Part shown: in pieces, positions 47,622 through 56,560 of the stretch | How positions within the stretch are numbered: position 1 is the first letter of the stretch | Layout: every line of letters starts with the position of its first letter | Assembly (NCBI RefSeq): GCF_017488845.2 | Contig: NZ_CP083371.1 | Location: 434,001-498,000 of the forward strand | Direction of reading: 5' to 3' | Length of the DNA stretch: 64,000 bases | Origin: Ensifer canadensis | Lineage (GTDB): Bacteria > Pseudomonadota > Alphaproteobacteria > Rhizobiales > Rhizobiaceae | Notes under the pieces: model-generated | Told to the model about the DNA's origin: nothing | Databases searched by the model: none | What the model saw: only the letters and a program-made list of their open reading frames with translations | Position numbers and translations under genes: made by a program

Positions 47622-48710
47622 TCATGCTGAAAGGCGACCGAGGGGGACGACATCCTCCAGGGCCCAGCTCAGGGACACCGCGTCGCCGACCGACACGGTT
47701 TTGTTGAAATAGTCGGCATCGCTGACGATCACTGTGAAGTCGTCGCTGCCGGCGCCACTGACGGTCAACTTCACCGAAGCGCCGCGATATTCGATGTTGG
47801 AGACCACCGCCTGAAAACCGAGGGTCTTTTCCGAGGCAGGCTCGAGGCGAACGCGGTCGGTGCGGATGCCGATGTCGATTGGCGCACCGATTTCCTGTGC
47901 GATGTCGCGAACGGCAAACCTCGGGCCACCGGCCGCCTCCATCTCGACGATCCCGTCACGGATGGCGCTCACTCGGCCCGAAAGCACATTGTGGTCGCCC
48001 ATGAACCGGGCGACGAAGGCGGTTGCCGGCTGCTCGAAGACGATACGTGGCGCTGCCGCCTGCTCGATGCGGCCATCGTTCATCACCACGATCAGGTCGG
48101 CCAAAGCCATGGCCTCTTCCTGGCTGTGCGTGACATGGACGAAGGTGATGCCCAGCGTTTTCTGCAGCTTCTTCAGCTCTGCCCGCATGCGGATCTTGAG
48201 GAATGGATCGAGCGCCGACAATGGCTCATCGAGCAGCAGAGCTTCCGGTTCGGTGATCAAGGCGCGTGCGAGTGCCACCCGCTGCTGCTGTCCGCCCGAA
48301 AGCTGCGCCGGCCGACGGCCGGCATAGGCCTCCATCTGCATCAGCCTCAACATGGCCAGCGCCTTGGCCCGGCGTGTTTCCTTGTCGACGCCCTTCATCT
48401 TCAAGCTGAAGGCGACATTGTCGACGAGGTCGAGATGAGGAAACAGGGCGTAGGACTGGAACATCATCGCCGTATTGCGGCGGGCCGGCGGGAAATCGGT
48501 CACGACGACATGGCCGAGACGAAGGTCGCCGGACGAAATGCTCTCGTGGCCGGCAATCATGCGCAACGTGGATGTCTTCCCGCAGCCCGACGGCCCGAGA
48601 AAACAGCAGTAGCTGCCTGCGGGGATCTTGAGGCTGATGGCGTGCACGGCGGTTGTCGCGCCGTAGATCTTGGAAACAGATACGATATCGATTTCGGCGG
48701 CTTTCGGCAT
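47622..48710 (-). CDS. Polyamine-type ABC importer ATPase (PotA-like)
   Basis: A 362-residue ABC ATPase: Walker A GPSGCGKTS (about 39-47), signature LSGGQQQR, Walker B LLLDEPLSALDP, H-loop HVTHSQ, and a C-terminal TOBE-type regulatory domain from about 240. It is the first gene of the importer operon and energises the two permeases. The start ATG at 48710 has the AGGAGAAGCC site. Upstream is a 431-base gap shared with the metallophosphoesterase operon. Confidence 0.9.
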   Translation of the reverse strand: MPKAAEIDIVSVSKIYGATTAVHAISLKIPAGSYCCFLGPSGCGKTSTLRMIAGHESISSGDLRLGHVVVTDFPPARRNTAMMFQSYALFPHLDLVDNVAFSLKMKGVDKETRRAKALAMLRLMQMEAYAGRRPAQLSGGQQQRVALARALITEPEALLLDEPLSALDPFLKIRMRAELKKLQKTLGITFVHVTHSQEEAMALADLIVVMNDGRIEQAAAPRIVFEQPATAFVARFMGDHNVLSGRVSAIRDGIVEMEAAGGPRFAVRDIAQEIGAPIDIGIRTDRVRLEPASEKTLGFQAVVSNIEYRGASVKLTVSGAGSDDFTVIVSDADYFNKTVSVGDAVSLSWALEDVVPLGRLSA

Positions 48711-49141
48711 GATGGCTTCTCCTGATGACAGGGAAGAAGCATCAAACGTGCCAATCTCGTGCGGCGATGATAACTCTATATTTTCGTTTAGGAATCTAGT
48801 GTCACCGCCGAATCCGCAGTATCCGGCGCAACAACCTTCTGCTCACGAAATGAGCTTTTGTCGTCAATATTCGCCAATTATTGTATACGATCATGTGAAT
48901 TTTTGAGCAGGCACCACGCGCCTTTTGGCGAGAAGCCAGTCCGTTTTTCCTCCACCCGCCATCACGGTCGCGCATGGACATCGGAACGTGACGCTTTCAT
49001 GGAGAAACTGAAAAACAGCTGAGAACGTCTGTTACCAAACTGACAAGACAGCTCCCTAAACAGTGCGACCTAAGCACCGAACGGGAGCGACACGGCTTCC
49101 GGACGACATGCGCAATGACCATGGTCGGAGGCCCGAATTCC
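48711..49141. promoter_or_regulatory. Divergent promoter region between PotA-like and phosphoesterase operons
   Basis: 431 bases with no gene. A relatively AT-rich patch at about 48765-48905 includes ATTGTATACGAT (48879-48890), a short palindrome with GTATAC that could be a regulator site. No good -35/-10 pair was found on either strand. The last bases before 49142 are open in frame with the phosphoesterase (alternative ATG at 49115). Confidence 0.35.
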
Positions 49142-49978
49142 GTGAAGATCATCCAGATCAGCGATACGCATCTCAGCCCGTCGAAATCGCATTTCACCGA
49201 CAACTGGGAGCCTGTCTTCCGATGGATCGAGGCGACGGCGCCAGATCTGGTGATCCATACCGGCGACCTGACGATCGACGGAGCCGATCACCTCGAAGAC
49301 ATCACTTTTGCTGTGGAACTGATGGCGCAGCTTTCCGCACCAGTGCTGATGGTGCCGGGCAACCATGACGTCGGGCATCTGCCGGGCTCAGGCCAGCCGG
49401 TCGATCCCGTCCGTCTTGCCCGCTGGAGAGCCCACGCGGGCCCGGACTATTGGTCCTCCGACCGTGGTGATTGGCGTTTCATCGGCCTGAACAGTCAGCT
49501 CTTTGGCTTCGATGACGAGGAGGACGAACGGCAGTTCGGCTGGCTCGAAGAGCAATTGCAGACCGCGGGGGATTGCCCGGTCGCGATCTTCGCGCATAAA
49601 CCGCTTTTCGTCGATGATCCGGGCGAGGGCGACACCGGCTACTGGAGCGTGCGGCCGCGTCAACGCCAGCGGCTCTTCGACCTGATGGCCGGCCGCAATG
49701 TCGCGCTTCACGCCAGCGGCCACCTTCACTGGGCCTGGACCGGCGAGCATGACGGGACATCCCTCGTATGGGCTCCGCCGACATCCTTTATCGTCGATAC
49801 CCTTGAGCGCGAGATGCCCGGTGAACGGCTGGTGGGCGCGGTTGTGCATCGTTTCGAGGGCCGCCAGGTTTCGAGCGAGATCGTCGCCGTGCCTGGGCTG
49901 ACGACGCATATCCTCGATCACGTGATCGAAGAGGTCTATCCGCGCGCCGCAAAGGCGCTCGTGGAGGCGGTTCGATGA
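49142..49978 (+). CDS. Calcineurin-like metallophosphoesterase (CpdA/GpdQ-type)
   Basis: A 278-residue phosphoesterase with all five metal motifs: ISDTHLS (D-x-H, about 5-11), HTGDLTIDG (GD), VPGNHDVGH (GNHD), FAHKP (H) and ASGHLHW (GHLH). Relatives hydrolyse cyclic nucleotides or glycerophosphodiesters. The stop overlaps the start of an importer ATPase (ATGA), so it is part of the importer operon and may cleave the imported substrate, for example a glycerophosphodiester (inference). The start was set at the GTG giving the usual MKIIQISDTH; GGAGG is 11 bases upstream. ATG 49115 is an alternative. Confidence 0.88.
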   Translation: MKIIQISDTHLSPSKSHFTDNWEPVFRWIEATAPDLVIHTGDLTIDGADHLEDITFAVELMAQLSAPVLMVPGNHDVGHLPGSGQPVDPVRLARWRAHAGPDYWSSDRGDWRFIGLNSQLFGFDDEEDERQFGWLEEQLQTAGDCPVAIFAHKPLFVDDPGEGDTGYWSVRPRQRQRLFDLMAGRNVALHASGHLHWAWTGEHDGTSLVWAPPTSFIVDTLEREMPGERLVGAVVHRFEGRQVSSEIVAVPGLTTHILDHVIEEVYPRAAKALVEAVR

Positions 49979-51138
49979 GCGTGCTTTCGCTTCGAGGTAT
50001 CGCCAAATCCTATGGTGGAAACACCATCCTGAAGAACATTGCCTTCGAGGCGGAAGCGGGTGAGTTTATTGCGCTTGTCGGGCCATCCGGATGCGGCAAG
50101 AGCACGCTTCTGCGGATTGTGGCGGGATTGGATCACGCCGATCATGGCAATATCGCCATTGCCGGTCGCGACGTGTCGCGGGTGCGGGCCGCCGATCGCA
50201 ACATTGCTATGGTCTTTCAATCCTACGCGCTCTACCCGCATTTGACCGCGGGTCAGAACATTGCCGTTCCGCTCGCCATGCGGTGGCTGACCGCGATGCA
50301 GCGTCTGCCTTTCATTGGAAATCTGTTGCCGGGTCAGCGGCAGATCCGCGCCGACATAGCGCGTCAGGTCAACGAGATGGCGTCGTCGCTGAAAATAGAT
50401 CACCTGCTGACCCGCAAGCCCGGGCAGATGTCGGGTGGTCAGCGGCAACGCGTGGCGCTGGCGCGGGCCATGGTCCGGCGGCCGAGTGTGTTCCTGATGG
50501 ACGAACCGCTCTCCAATCTTGACGCGAACCTGCGCGTTCACGCGCGCGGCGAAATCGTCGATCTGCATCGCCGCGCCGGCGTGCCGACGCTCTACGTCAC
50601 GCATGATCAGTCGGAAGCCTTGTCGATGGCCGACCGTGTAGCGGTGATGATCGGTGGCCACCTCTTACAACTGGCCGACCCCAGGGAGATCTACGACAAC
50701 CCGGCTCATATCGAGGTTGCGCGCTTTCTCGGCCAGCCGAAGATCAACGTGCTTGAGACCCGCATGGATGCCTCTGGTGTCGTCCGTTTCGGCGGACTGG
50801 TCCTGGCCGGCGAACGCCGCGCCGGAGAGACGCCGGTCATGGTCGCGTTCCGGCCGGAATTCGCCCGGCTCCGCACCGACGAAGGCGGCATGCTGCGTGC
50901 TCGCGTCGAACGCCTGGAGTTCTTGGGCTCGGAGGTCATCGTCCATGCCCGTCTCGACGCGATCGGCGAGACGATTACCAGTAAATCGACACCTTCCGAG
51001 GCGGCGGCACTGTCGGCTGGAAGACCGGTGGGGCTCGATGTCGTGCCTGATCGCGTGATGCTTTTCGGCCAAGGCGGCGAGCGCATGGCGGCACGACCGA
51101 TCGAAGTTGCCGCCAGTCTGGAGACGGCCAATGTCTAG
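49975..51138 (+). CDS. ABC importer ATPase (UgpC/MalK-like)
   Basis: A 387-residue ABC ATPase: Walker A GPSGCGKST (about 36-44), Q-loop VFQSYALYPHL, signature MSGGQRQR, Walker B FLMDEPLSNLD, and YVTHDQSEA, then an OB/TOBE-type regulatory domain. Compared with MalK/UgpC it carries an insertion of about 25-30 residues after NIAVPLAMR (about 100-130). It overlaps the phosphoesterase stop and the following permease start. It drives sugar, sugar-phosphate or phosphodiester uptake. Confidence 0.9.
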   Translation: MSVLSLRGIAKSYGGNTILKNIAFEAEAGEFIALVGPSGCGKSTLLRIVAGLDHADHGNIAIAGRDVSRVRAADRNIAMVFQSYALYPHLTAGQNIAVPLAMRWLTAMQRLPFIGNLLPGQRQIRADIARQVNEMASSLKIDHLLTRKPGQMSGGQRQRVALARAMVRRPSVFLMDEPLSNLDANLRVHARGEIVDLHRRAGVPTLYVTHDQSEALSMADRVAVMIGGHLLQLADPREIYDNPAHIEVARFLGQPKINVLETRMDASGVVRFGGLVLAGERRAGETPVMVAFRPEFARLRTDEGGMLRARVERLEFLGSEVIVHARLDAIGETITSKSTPSEAAALSAGRPVGLDVVPDRVMLFGQGGERMAARPIEVAASLETANV

Positions 51139-52045
51139 CGTCGCGACCGTGGATCATACTGCCGTCGAGCCGGCCGCACGCGAGGCGCGCATCGCCTGGC
51201 TGCTGGCACTGCCGGCAATCGTGCTCCTGTTCTTGTTCATCCTGCTGCCGACGCTGGCAGTTATCGTCCTCGGCTTCACCGATTTCGAGCTCGGCTATGC
51301 CGGCTTCCGGTTTGTCGGCTTTGAGAACTATGCCGAGCTTGCCGGTGATCGTACCTTCCGCCGGTCGCTCTGGAATACCGCCGTCTACACGGTCATTGTC
51401 GCTCCGGTATCGATCGTGCTGGCGCTGGCGATCGCCATGCTGATCGAAGCCGAGACCCGCGGCAGGGCATTCTTCCGCACCGTCTATTTCCTGCCAGTGG
51501 CCTCCTTGCTCGTCGCCATGGCCACCGTCTGGCAGTTCCTGTTTCATCCGACGATCGGCCCGGTGAACGCCTTTCTCGCCTATTTCGGTATCGCCGGCCC
51601 GAACTGGCTCGGCGCCTCTGGAACGGTTCTCTATGGCCTTGCCATCATCGGCGTCTGGCAATCGGTCGGCTTCAACATGGTCTTGTTTCTGGCCGGCCTT
51701 ACGGCGATCCCCCGCGAGCTTTATGCGGCAGCGGAGGTCGATGGTGCCAAGTCATGGTTCGATCGCGTTCGCCTCGTTACCTGGCCGATGCTCGGACCGA
51801 CGACGCTCTTCGTCACCACGATCAGCATCATCAATTCTGTCAAGGTGTTCGAGACGGTGAAGACCCTGACCGAAGGCGGCCCGAACAAGACGTCGGAAGT
51901 GCTGCTCTTCACCATCTACCAGGAGGGCTTCGTCTATCTCCGGGTCGGTTACGCCTCGGCGATGACGGTCGTGTTCCTGGCCATCCTCGTCGCCTTGATG
52001 TTCCTGCAATACCGCGTCCTCGACCGGAAGGTGCACTACGCATGA
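51131..52045 (+). CDS. ABC importer permease (UgpA/MalF-like)
   Basis: A 304-residue permease with six predicted helices and the ATPase-docking loop YAAAEVDGAKSWFDRVRLVTWPMLGP. The start was placed at the ATG at 51131, inside the end of the ATPase gene, giving a natural MSSVATVD N-terminus. Its end overlaps the next permease by ATGA. It belongs to the carbohydrate uptake 1 group of importers. Confidence 0.88.
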   Translation: MSSVATVDHTAVEPAAREARIAWLLALPAIVLLFLFILLPTLAVIVLGFTDFELGYAGFRFVGFENYAELAGDRTFRRSLWNTAVYTVIVAPVSIVLALAIAMLIEAETRGRAFFRTVYFLPVASLLVAMATVWQFLFHPTIGPVNAFLAYFGIAGPNWLGASGTVLYGLAIIGVWQSVGFNMVLFLAGLTAIPRELYAAAEVDGAKSWFDRVRLVTWPMLGPTTLFVTTISIINSVKVFETVKTLTEGGPNKTSEVLLFTIYQEGFVYLRVGYASAMTVVFLAILVALMFLQYRVLDRKVHYA

Positions 52046-52878
52046 TCACGACCTCGCTTTCCCTGGGGCGCATCATGCGGCTCGCCGTCCTTTCGCTCGG
52101 GGCGCTCATTTTTTTCGCTCCCTACATTTTCATGATCTCAACCGCCGGCAAGGCGCAGAGCGAGATCTTCTCGTCGTCGCTATCGCTTATTCCGCAGCAA
52201 TGGTCCTACATCGAGAATTTCTCGAAGGCCCTTTCGCGGGTCTCGATGTGGACGCTGCTCATGAACGGGGTCATCGTCTGCGCTCTCATTTTCGTCGTGC
52301 AGGTGGTCGTCGCCATTCCGTGCGCCTATGCCATGGCCAAGCTGAAGTTCCGGGCGGCGCGCACGATGATGGTGCTCGTCATGATCGGTCTGTTGGTGCC
52401 GATCCACGCGACGGCACTGCCGCTCTATGTCGCCTTCGACCGGCTGTCGGTGCTCAACAGCTATCTGGCGCTCGTCGCTCCGTTCTCTATATCGGTGTTC
52501 GCGATCTTCCTGTTCCTGCAGTTCTTCCGCGCCATCCCGGACGATCTCATCCAGGCGGCACGCCTCGACGGCATGTCGGAAGGCGGCATCGTCGCTCGGG
52601 TGGTCGTGCCCAATGCCTGGCCGGCGATTACCGCCTTTGCGATCTTTTCGGTCGTTGCCCATTGGAACGATCTGTTCTGGCCGCTGATCGTCGTGACCAA
52701 CCAGGATTACGCTACGCCGCCGCTCGGACTTCTCTACTTCCGAGCGGCCGAAGCAGGCGACGACTACGGCGCGCTGATGGCGGCCACTCTGATCATCACC
52801 CTTCCTCTCATCACCGCCTTCCTGCTTGCACAGAAGCGTTTTGTCGAGGGCATCACCATGACCGGGCTTAAAGGCTGA
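52042..52878 (+). CDS. ABC importer permease (UgpE/MalG-like)
   Basis: A 278-residue permease with six predicted helices and the docking loop IQAARLDGMSEGGIVARVVVPNAWPA. It overlaps the preceding permease by four bases (ATGA) and is followed 22 bases later by the binding protein. With the UgpA-like partner it forms the membrane channel. Confidence 0.88.
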   Translation: MITTSLSLGRIMRLAVLSLGALIFFAPYIFMISTAGKAQSEIFSSSLSLIPQQWSYIENFSKALSRVSMWTLLMNGVIVCALIFVVQVVVAIPCAYAMAKLKFRAARTMMVLVMIGLLVPIHATALPLYVAFDRLSVLNSYLALVAPFSISVFAIFLFLQFFRAIPDDLIQAARLDGMSEGGIVARVVVPNAWPAITAFAIFSVVAHWNDLFWPLIVVTNQDYATPPLGLLYFRAAEAGDDYGALMAATLIITLPLITAFLLAQKRFVEGITMTGLKG

Positions 52879-52900
52879 CCGGTCCAACCAGGAGTACGTC

Positions 52901-54166
52901 ATGCAGCAGTTCAAGCAGCTTTTCGCGGCCGCCGCGATCTCAATGACCTTCACCGTTGCGGCTCATGCCGAAACGGTGCTGACTGTGCACTATCCGATGC
53001 CAGGCTTCTTCAAGGACGTGATGGACACGATTTCGAAGAAGTTCATGGAGGAAAACCCCGACGTCAAGATTACCTTCGCCAATCCGTCGGCGACCTATGA
53101 AGAAGGCATTCAGACGATCATGCGCCAGGCCGGCACGGCTGAGATGCCTGACCTGACGTTCATCGGGCTGAATCGCCTGCGCATGGTCAATGAGCGCGAC
53201 ATTCCAGTCGACCTGGGCCCGTTCCTCGCCAAGGACGGCAACATGGCCGAGCAGGGCTTTTCGGACAACATCCTGAAGCTCGCCCAGGTCGGCGGCAAAC
53301 AGGTCGGTCTCGCTTTCGCGACCTCCAATCCGATCATGTACTACAACGCCGACCTCGTTCGCAAAGCTGGCGGCAACCCGGACGGCCCGCCCAAGACATG
53401 GGACGAAGTGATCGCGCTCGGGGGCAAGATCAAGGCGCTCGGCGACGGCAACGAAGGCATCGACTTCCGTTGGCAGGGCGACGACTGGATGTTCTCCGCA
53501 CTTCTTTTCGGCGCCGGCGGTCACATGCTCAACGAAGACGAAAGCAAGGTTGCATTCAACGGCACGGAGGGCGAGAAGGCGATCGCGGTGCTTGATCGTA
53601 TGGTCAAGGAAGGTGGCCTTCCGGTTTTGACCAAACAGGCCGGCGAACAGGCGTTCGTTGCCGGCAAGGTCGGTTTTGCCTTCCAGACCACGGGCGCCCT
53701 TCGCAACACCATCAAGAATGTCGGTAGCAAGTTCGACCTGCGCACCGCGCACATCCCGCTGATCGATCCGGAAAACGGCACGCTGCCGACGGGCGGCAAC
53801 GCGGTGGTCATCCTCACCCGCGACGCCGAGAAGCAGGCGGCGGCCTGGAAGTTTGCGAAGTTCGCCGCTGGCCCCTATGGCGCATCGGTGGTGGTGCCCG
53901 GCACCGGTTACGTGCCGAACAATGAACTGGCCGCAGCGTCGCCCGAATATCTCGCCAACTTCTACAAGGAGAACTCGCTGTTTCGTGCAGGCCTCGAGCA
54001 GATGCCGCGGATGATGCCATGGTATGCCTTTCCTGGTACCAACGGAGTGAAGGTGACGCAGTCGATCGTCGAGAACCTCTCGCGTGTCGTCGAGCAGACT
54101 GCGACGCCGCAGGAGGCGCTCGAGGATGCAGCGGCCGAAGTGGAAGGGCTGCTTCCGCGCAGCTAA
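52901..54166 (+). CDS. Extracellular solute-binding protein, family 1 (UgpB-like)
   Basis: A 421-residue binding protein with a Sec signal peptide (residues about 1-23, cut at AHA-ET). The mature part has family-1 landmarks such as MDTISKKFMEENPDVKITF, NPIMYYNADLVRKAGGNP and GKVGFAFQTTGALR. It delivers the ligand to the importer encoded just upstream. It is the last gene of the operon; a hairpin terminator follows. Start follows CAGGAGTACGTC. A UgpB-like ligand such as a glycerol phosphodiester is possible because of the coupled phosphoesterase. Confidence 0.9.
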   Translation: MQQFKQLFAAAAISMTFTVAAHAETVLTVHYPMPGFFKDVMDTISKKFMEENPDVKITFANPSATYEEGIQTIMRQAGTAEMPDLTFIGLNRLRMVNERDIPVDLGPFLAKDGNMAEQGFSDNILKLAQVGGKQVGLAFATSNPIMYYNADLVRKAGGNPDGPPKTWDEVIALGGKIKALGDGNEGIDFRWQGDDWMFSALLFGAGGHMLNEDESKVAFNGTEGEKAIAVLDRMVKEGGLPVLTKQAGEQAFVAGKVGFAFQTTGALRNTIKNVGSKFDLRTAHIPLIDPENGTLPTGGNAVVILTRDAEKQAAAWKFAKFAAGPYGASVVVPGTGYVPNNELAAASPEYLANFYKENSLFRAGLEQMPRMMPWYAFPGTNGVKVTQSIVENLSRVVEQTATPQEALEDAAAEVEGLLPRS

Positions 54167-54194
54167 GCGGCGCCAATCGGCCCACTTGGTCGTT

Positions 54195-54243
54195 GAAACC
54201 GAGACCATCCCGCGAGATTTTGCGGGGTGGTGATCTCAGTTTC
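54195..54243. terminator. Terminator between binding protein and LacI gene
   Basis: A long, imperfect hairpin (GAAACCGAGACCATCCCGC paired with the segment ending CAGTTTC) with a small loop lies between convergent genes. It should end transcription from both sides. Confidence 0.65.
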
Positions 54244-54245
54244 GC

Positions 54246-55232
54246 CTAGCGCAATTGCTGCACCGTCTCACCGACGTAAAGTCGATGGCCGAGGCGCAGA
54301 TGGCGGGACTGCGAGGCGTTCTCGGCGATATCAAGCAACATGGCTGCGGCGGCCACCCCCATGTCGCCGTCCGGCATGGTCATCGTCGTCAGCGATGGGC
54401 TCATCAGGCGGCCGATGGCGATGCCGTCGAAGCCGGCCACGGAAACGTCGCCCGGCACCGAAAGGCCCTCGCGCCTGAGGGCGCTGATGACGCCCAGCGC
54501 CAGCAGATCGTTGGAGGCGATGATCGCTGTTGGCCGATGCCGTTCGATCGCGGTGGTGAGTTCGAGGTGCTCATAGCCGTCAACGAACCGGATTTCCACG
54601 CTTTCCAGCGGCGCGAGGCCTGTCTCTTTCATTGCCGCCCTGTAACCCTCGTAGCGCAGCCGCGCTCGATCAGAGGAGGCGAAATGGCCGGAGACGTAAA
54701 GGATTCGGGCGTGTCCACTTTGCAGGACATGCCGTGTGATCTCTCGGCCCGCACGATGATTGTCGACTGTGACTGCAGCGGCAAAACGCGGGACCGGCAG
54801 ATTGTTGAGCAACACTGTTGGCGGAAGGGCCGCTGATAGCACCTCACTCGTCTGTGCATTGCACAGTGTAAGAATGAGGCCGGTCGGCCTTTGTTCGAGC
54901 AAGGCGCTTACTGCCTTTGCCTCCAGCGACGGATCGTAGTTTGATTGGGCGATCAATACTCCGTGGCCGGCCGCATGCATGCGGTGCTGGATGCCAGCGA
55001 GCGATGCGGCAAACACCGGGTTGGTCACGCTTGGGACGAGCACGCCGACCACGGGACTGCTGCGGCTCGTCCCTCGAGCGGTCGATGTCGCCGGTCGGTA
55101 GCCAAGCTCGGCTGCGGCGCGACGGACCCGGCGGACCATCTCGTCGCTTGCCGGGCCTTCGCCGTTGAGGACGCGTGACACGGTTGCCAACGAGCAGCCG
55201 GCCTGAAAGGCGATTTGCTGAAGGGTTGCCAT
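54246..55232 (-). CDS. LacI-family transcriptional regulator
   Basis: A 328-residue LacI-type regulator: helix-turn-helix ATLQQIAFQAGCSLATVSRVLNGEG (about 2-26), hinge, and a sugar-binding-like core (VVGVLVPSVTNPVFAASLAGIQ, IIASNDLLALGVISAL, SVAGFDGIAIG). It lies between two importer operons, convergent with the phosphoesterase operon and divergent from the one at 55466, whose promoter carries a perfect palindrome. It could regulate either or both. The start was set at MATLQQ; MFARHRQ at 55253 is in frame too. Neither has a strong ribosome site. Confidence 0.87.
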   Translation of the reverse strand: MATLQQIAFQAGCSLATVSRVLNGEGPASDEMVRRVRRAAAELGYRPATSTARGTSRSSPVVGVLVPSVTNPVFAASLAGIQHRMHAAGHGVLIAQSNYDPSLEAKAVSALLEQRPTGLILTLCNAQTSEVLSAALPPTVLLNNLPVPRFAAAVTVDNHRAGREITRHVLQSGHARILYVSGHFASSDRARLRYEGYRAAMKETGLAPLESVEIRFVDGYEHLELTTAIERHRPTAIIASNDLLALGVISALRREGLSVPGDVSVAGFDGIAIGRLMSPSLTTMTMPDGDMGVAAAAMLLDIAENASQSRHLRLGHRLYVGETVQQLR

Positions 55233-55297
55233 TTGCCGGTGTCTAGCGAACATCCGTGACAGGAAATTGAACCGATTGCGCCACCCACTGCAGAACT

Positions 55298-55319
55298 GGC
55301 ATGAATTATTATTCATGCC
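55298..55319. promoter_or_regulatory. Perfect palindromic operator upstream of the 55466 operon
   Basis: GGCATGAAT-TATT-ATTCATGCC has perfect 9-base arms (55298-55306 and 55311-55319). It sits between the LacI gene and the promoter of the next operon, 11 bases before the -35 box. A second partial ATGAAT half-site follows (55320-55326). A LacI-type operator is the natural reading. Confidence 0.65.
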
Positions 55320-55329
55320 ATGAATTATA

Positions 55330-55358
55330 TTGACAGAAGCCTTGGTCGTCGTTTTAAT
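55330..55358 (+). promoter_or_regulatory. Promoter of the SorC/GlpD-like polyol operon
   Basis: TTGACA (55330-55335) and TTTAAT (55353-55358) are 17 bases apart, giving a good sigma-70-type promoter 108 bases before the TTG start at 55466. Confidence 0.6.
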
Positions 55359-55465
55359 CACCACAGTCGGAAGTCGAGGAGGAGTTCCGGCAAACTCACA
55401 CATCAGCGGTCATTTCTGACGGCACGATTGGTTTTTGGGAGGGGCTTTGGCCTCGAGGAGGACGC

Positions 55466-56494
55466 TTGCGCACTTTTTTGAGCTCGACCGCACTGGCGGT
55501 CATTGCAACGACGTTTCTGGCTGGCCCTGCCAGCGCGGAGACGGCCAACCCGTTTCGCTGCGAACCCGGCGAAAAATACGTCATGAACGTCATGGTTTCG
55601 GGCGTCGAATACTGGTTCCCGGTCTATGAAATGTTCAAGCAGGCCGGCCAGCAGTTCGGCTGCGAGACCGAATATACCGGCACCCCGGAATATGACGTCA
55701 ACAAGCAGATCGCCACTTTCGATCAGGCGCTGGCGCAGAACCCGGCCGGTATCCTTGTTCATCCGATGAACTCGGATCCGTTCATCGAGCCGATCAACCG
55801 GGCGATCGACCAGGGCACCGCGGTCGTCACCTTCGCCGCCGACTCGCCGCTCTCCAAGCGCATTTCGTTCATCACCTCGGACAATACCCGCGAAGGCGTT
55901 TATGCCGCCGATGCGATCGCCGAGAAGATGGGCGGCAAGGGCGAATATGCCGTTCTGGAAAACCCCGGCCAGGACAACCACGACAAGCGCATCGCCGCTT
56001 TCGTCGGCCGCATGGCTGAAAAGTGGCCCGACATGAAACTCGTCGGCCGCGCCGCTTCGAACCAGGATCCGAACAAGGCCTATCAGGGCCTGATGAGCCT
56101 GATCCAGGCCAACCCGAACCTTGGCGCGGTCTTCATGCCCGAAGCCAACTCGGCGATCGGTGCCGCACAGGCCAGCAAGGAAAGCGGCGGCAAGGTTCTC
56201 GTCATGTGCGCCGACGTCAACGCCAACATCCTCGACATGATCAAGGCCGGCGAAGTGTTCGGCTCGATCAACCCGAACCAGGGCATGCAGGGCTATATGG
56301 GTTTCATGTTGCTGTGGCTGGCCAAGCACCCAGACCTCATCGACCCGATGAACGACGCCAAGCGTTCCGGCTTCAACCCGATGAGCATTCCCTTCGTCGA
56401 CAACGGTCTCTCCATCGTCACCGCCGCCAATGCGGATGACTTTTACTGGGACAAGTACCTGAAGCGCCGCGGCACCAAGGGCATTGACGAGTAA
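55466..56494 (+). CDS. Sugar/polyol ABC importer periplasmic binding protein
   Basis: A 342-residue RbsB-like protein starting at a TTG with GGAGGA upstream. The signal peptide ends at GPASA-ET. The mature part shows QNPAGILVHPMNSDPFIEPINRAIDQGTAVVTFAADSP, VFMPEANSAIGAAQAS and NPNQGMQGYMGF. It is the first gene of a long plus-strand operon with an importer, a SorC regulator and four catabolic enzymes. The ligand is probably a polyol or aldose, given the dehydrogenases downstream. Confidence 0.9.
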   Translation: MRTFLSSTALAVIATTFLAGPASAETANPFRCEPGEKYVMNVMVSGVEYWFPVYEMFKQAGQQFGCETEYTGTPEYDVNKQIATFDQALAQNPAGILVHPMNSDPFIEPINRAIDQGTAVVTFAADSPLSKRISFITSDNTREGVYAADAIAEKMGGKGEYAVLENPGQDNHDKRIAAFVGRMAEKWPDMKLVGRAASNQDPNKAYQGLMSLIQANPNLGAVFMPEANSAIGAAQASKESGGKVLVMCADVNANILDMIKAGEVFGSINPNQGMQGYMGFMLLWLAKHPDLIDPMNDAKRSGFNPMSIPFVDNGLSIVTAANADDFYWDKYLKRRGTKGIDE

Positions 56495-56508
56495 GGGGCT
56501 TTTGACAT

Positions 56509-56532
56509 GGCTATCCGGATGTCCGGATAGCC
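56509..56532 (+). terminator. Intercistronic hairpin after the binding-protein gene
   Basis: Perfect 11-base arms (56509-56519 and 56522-56532) with a two-base centre; flanking TTGAC and GTCAA extend the stem. It lies between the binding protein and the ATPase and probably protects the upstream mRNA or attenuates read-through. Confidence 0.6.
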
Positions 56533-56560
56533 GGTCAAACGATTGAGAGTGGAGAAGGCG

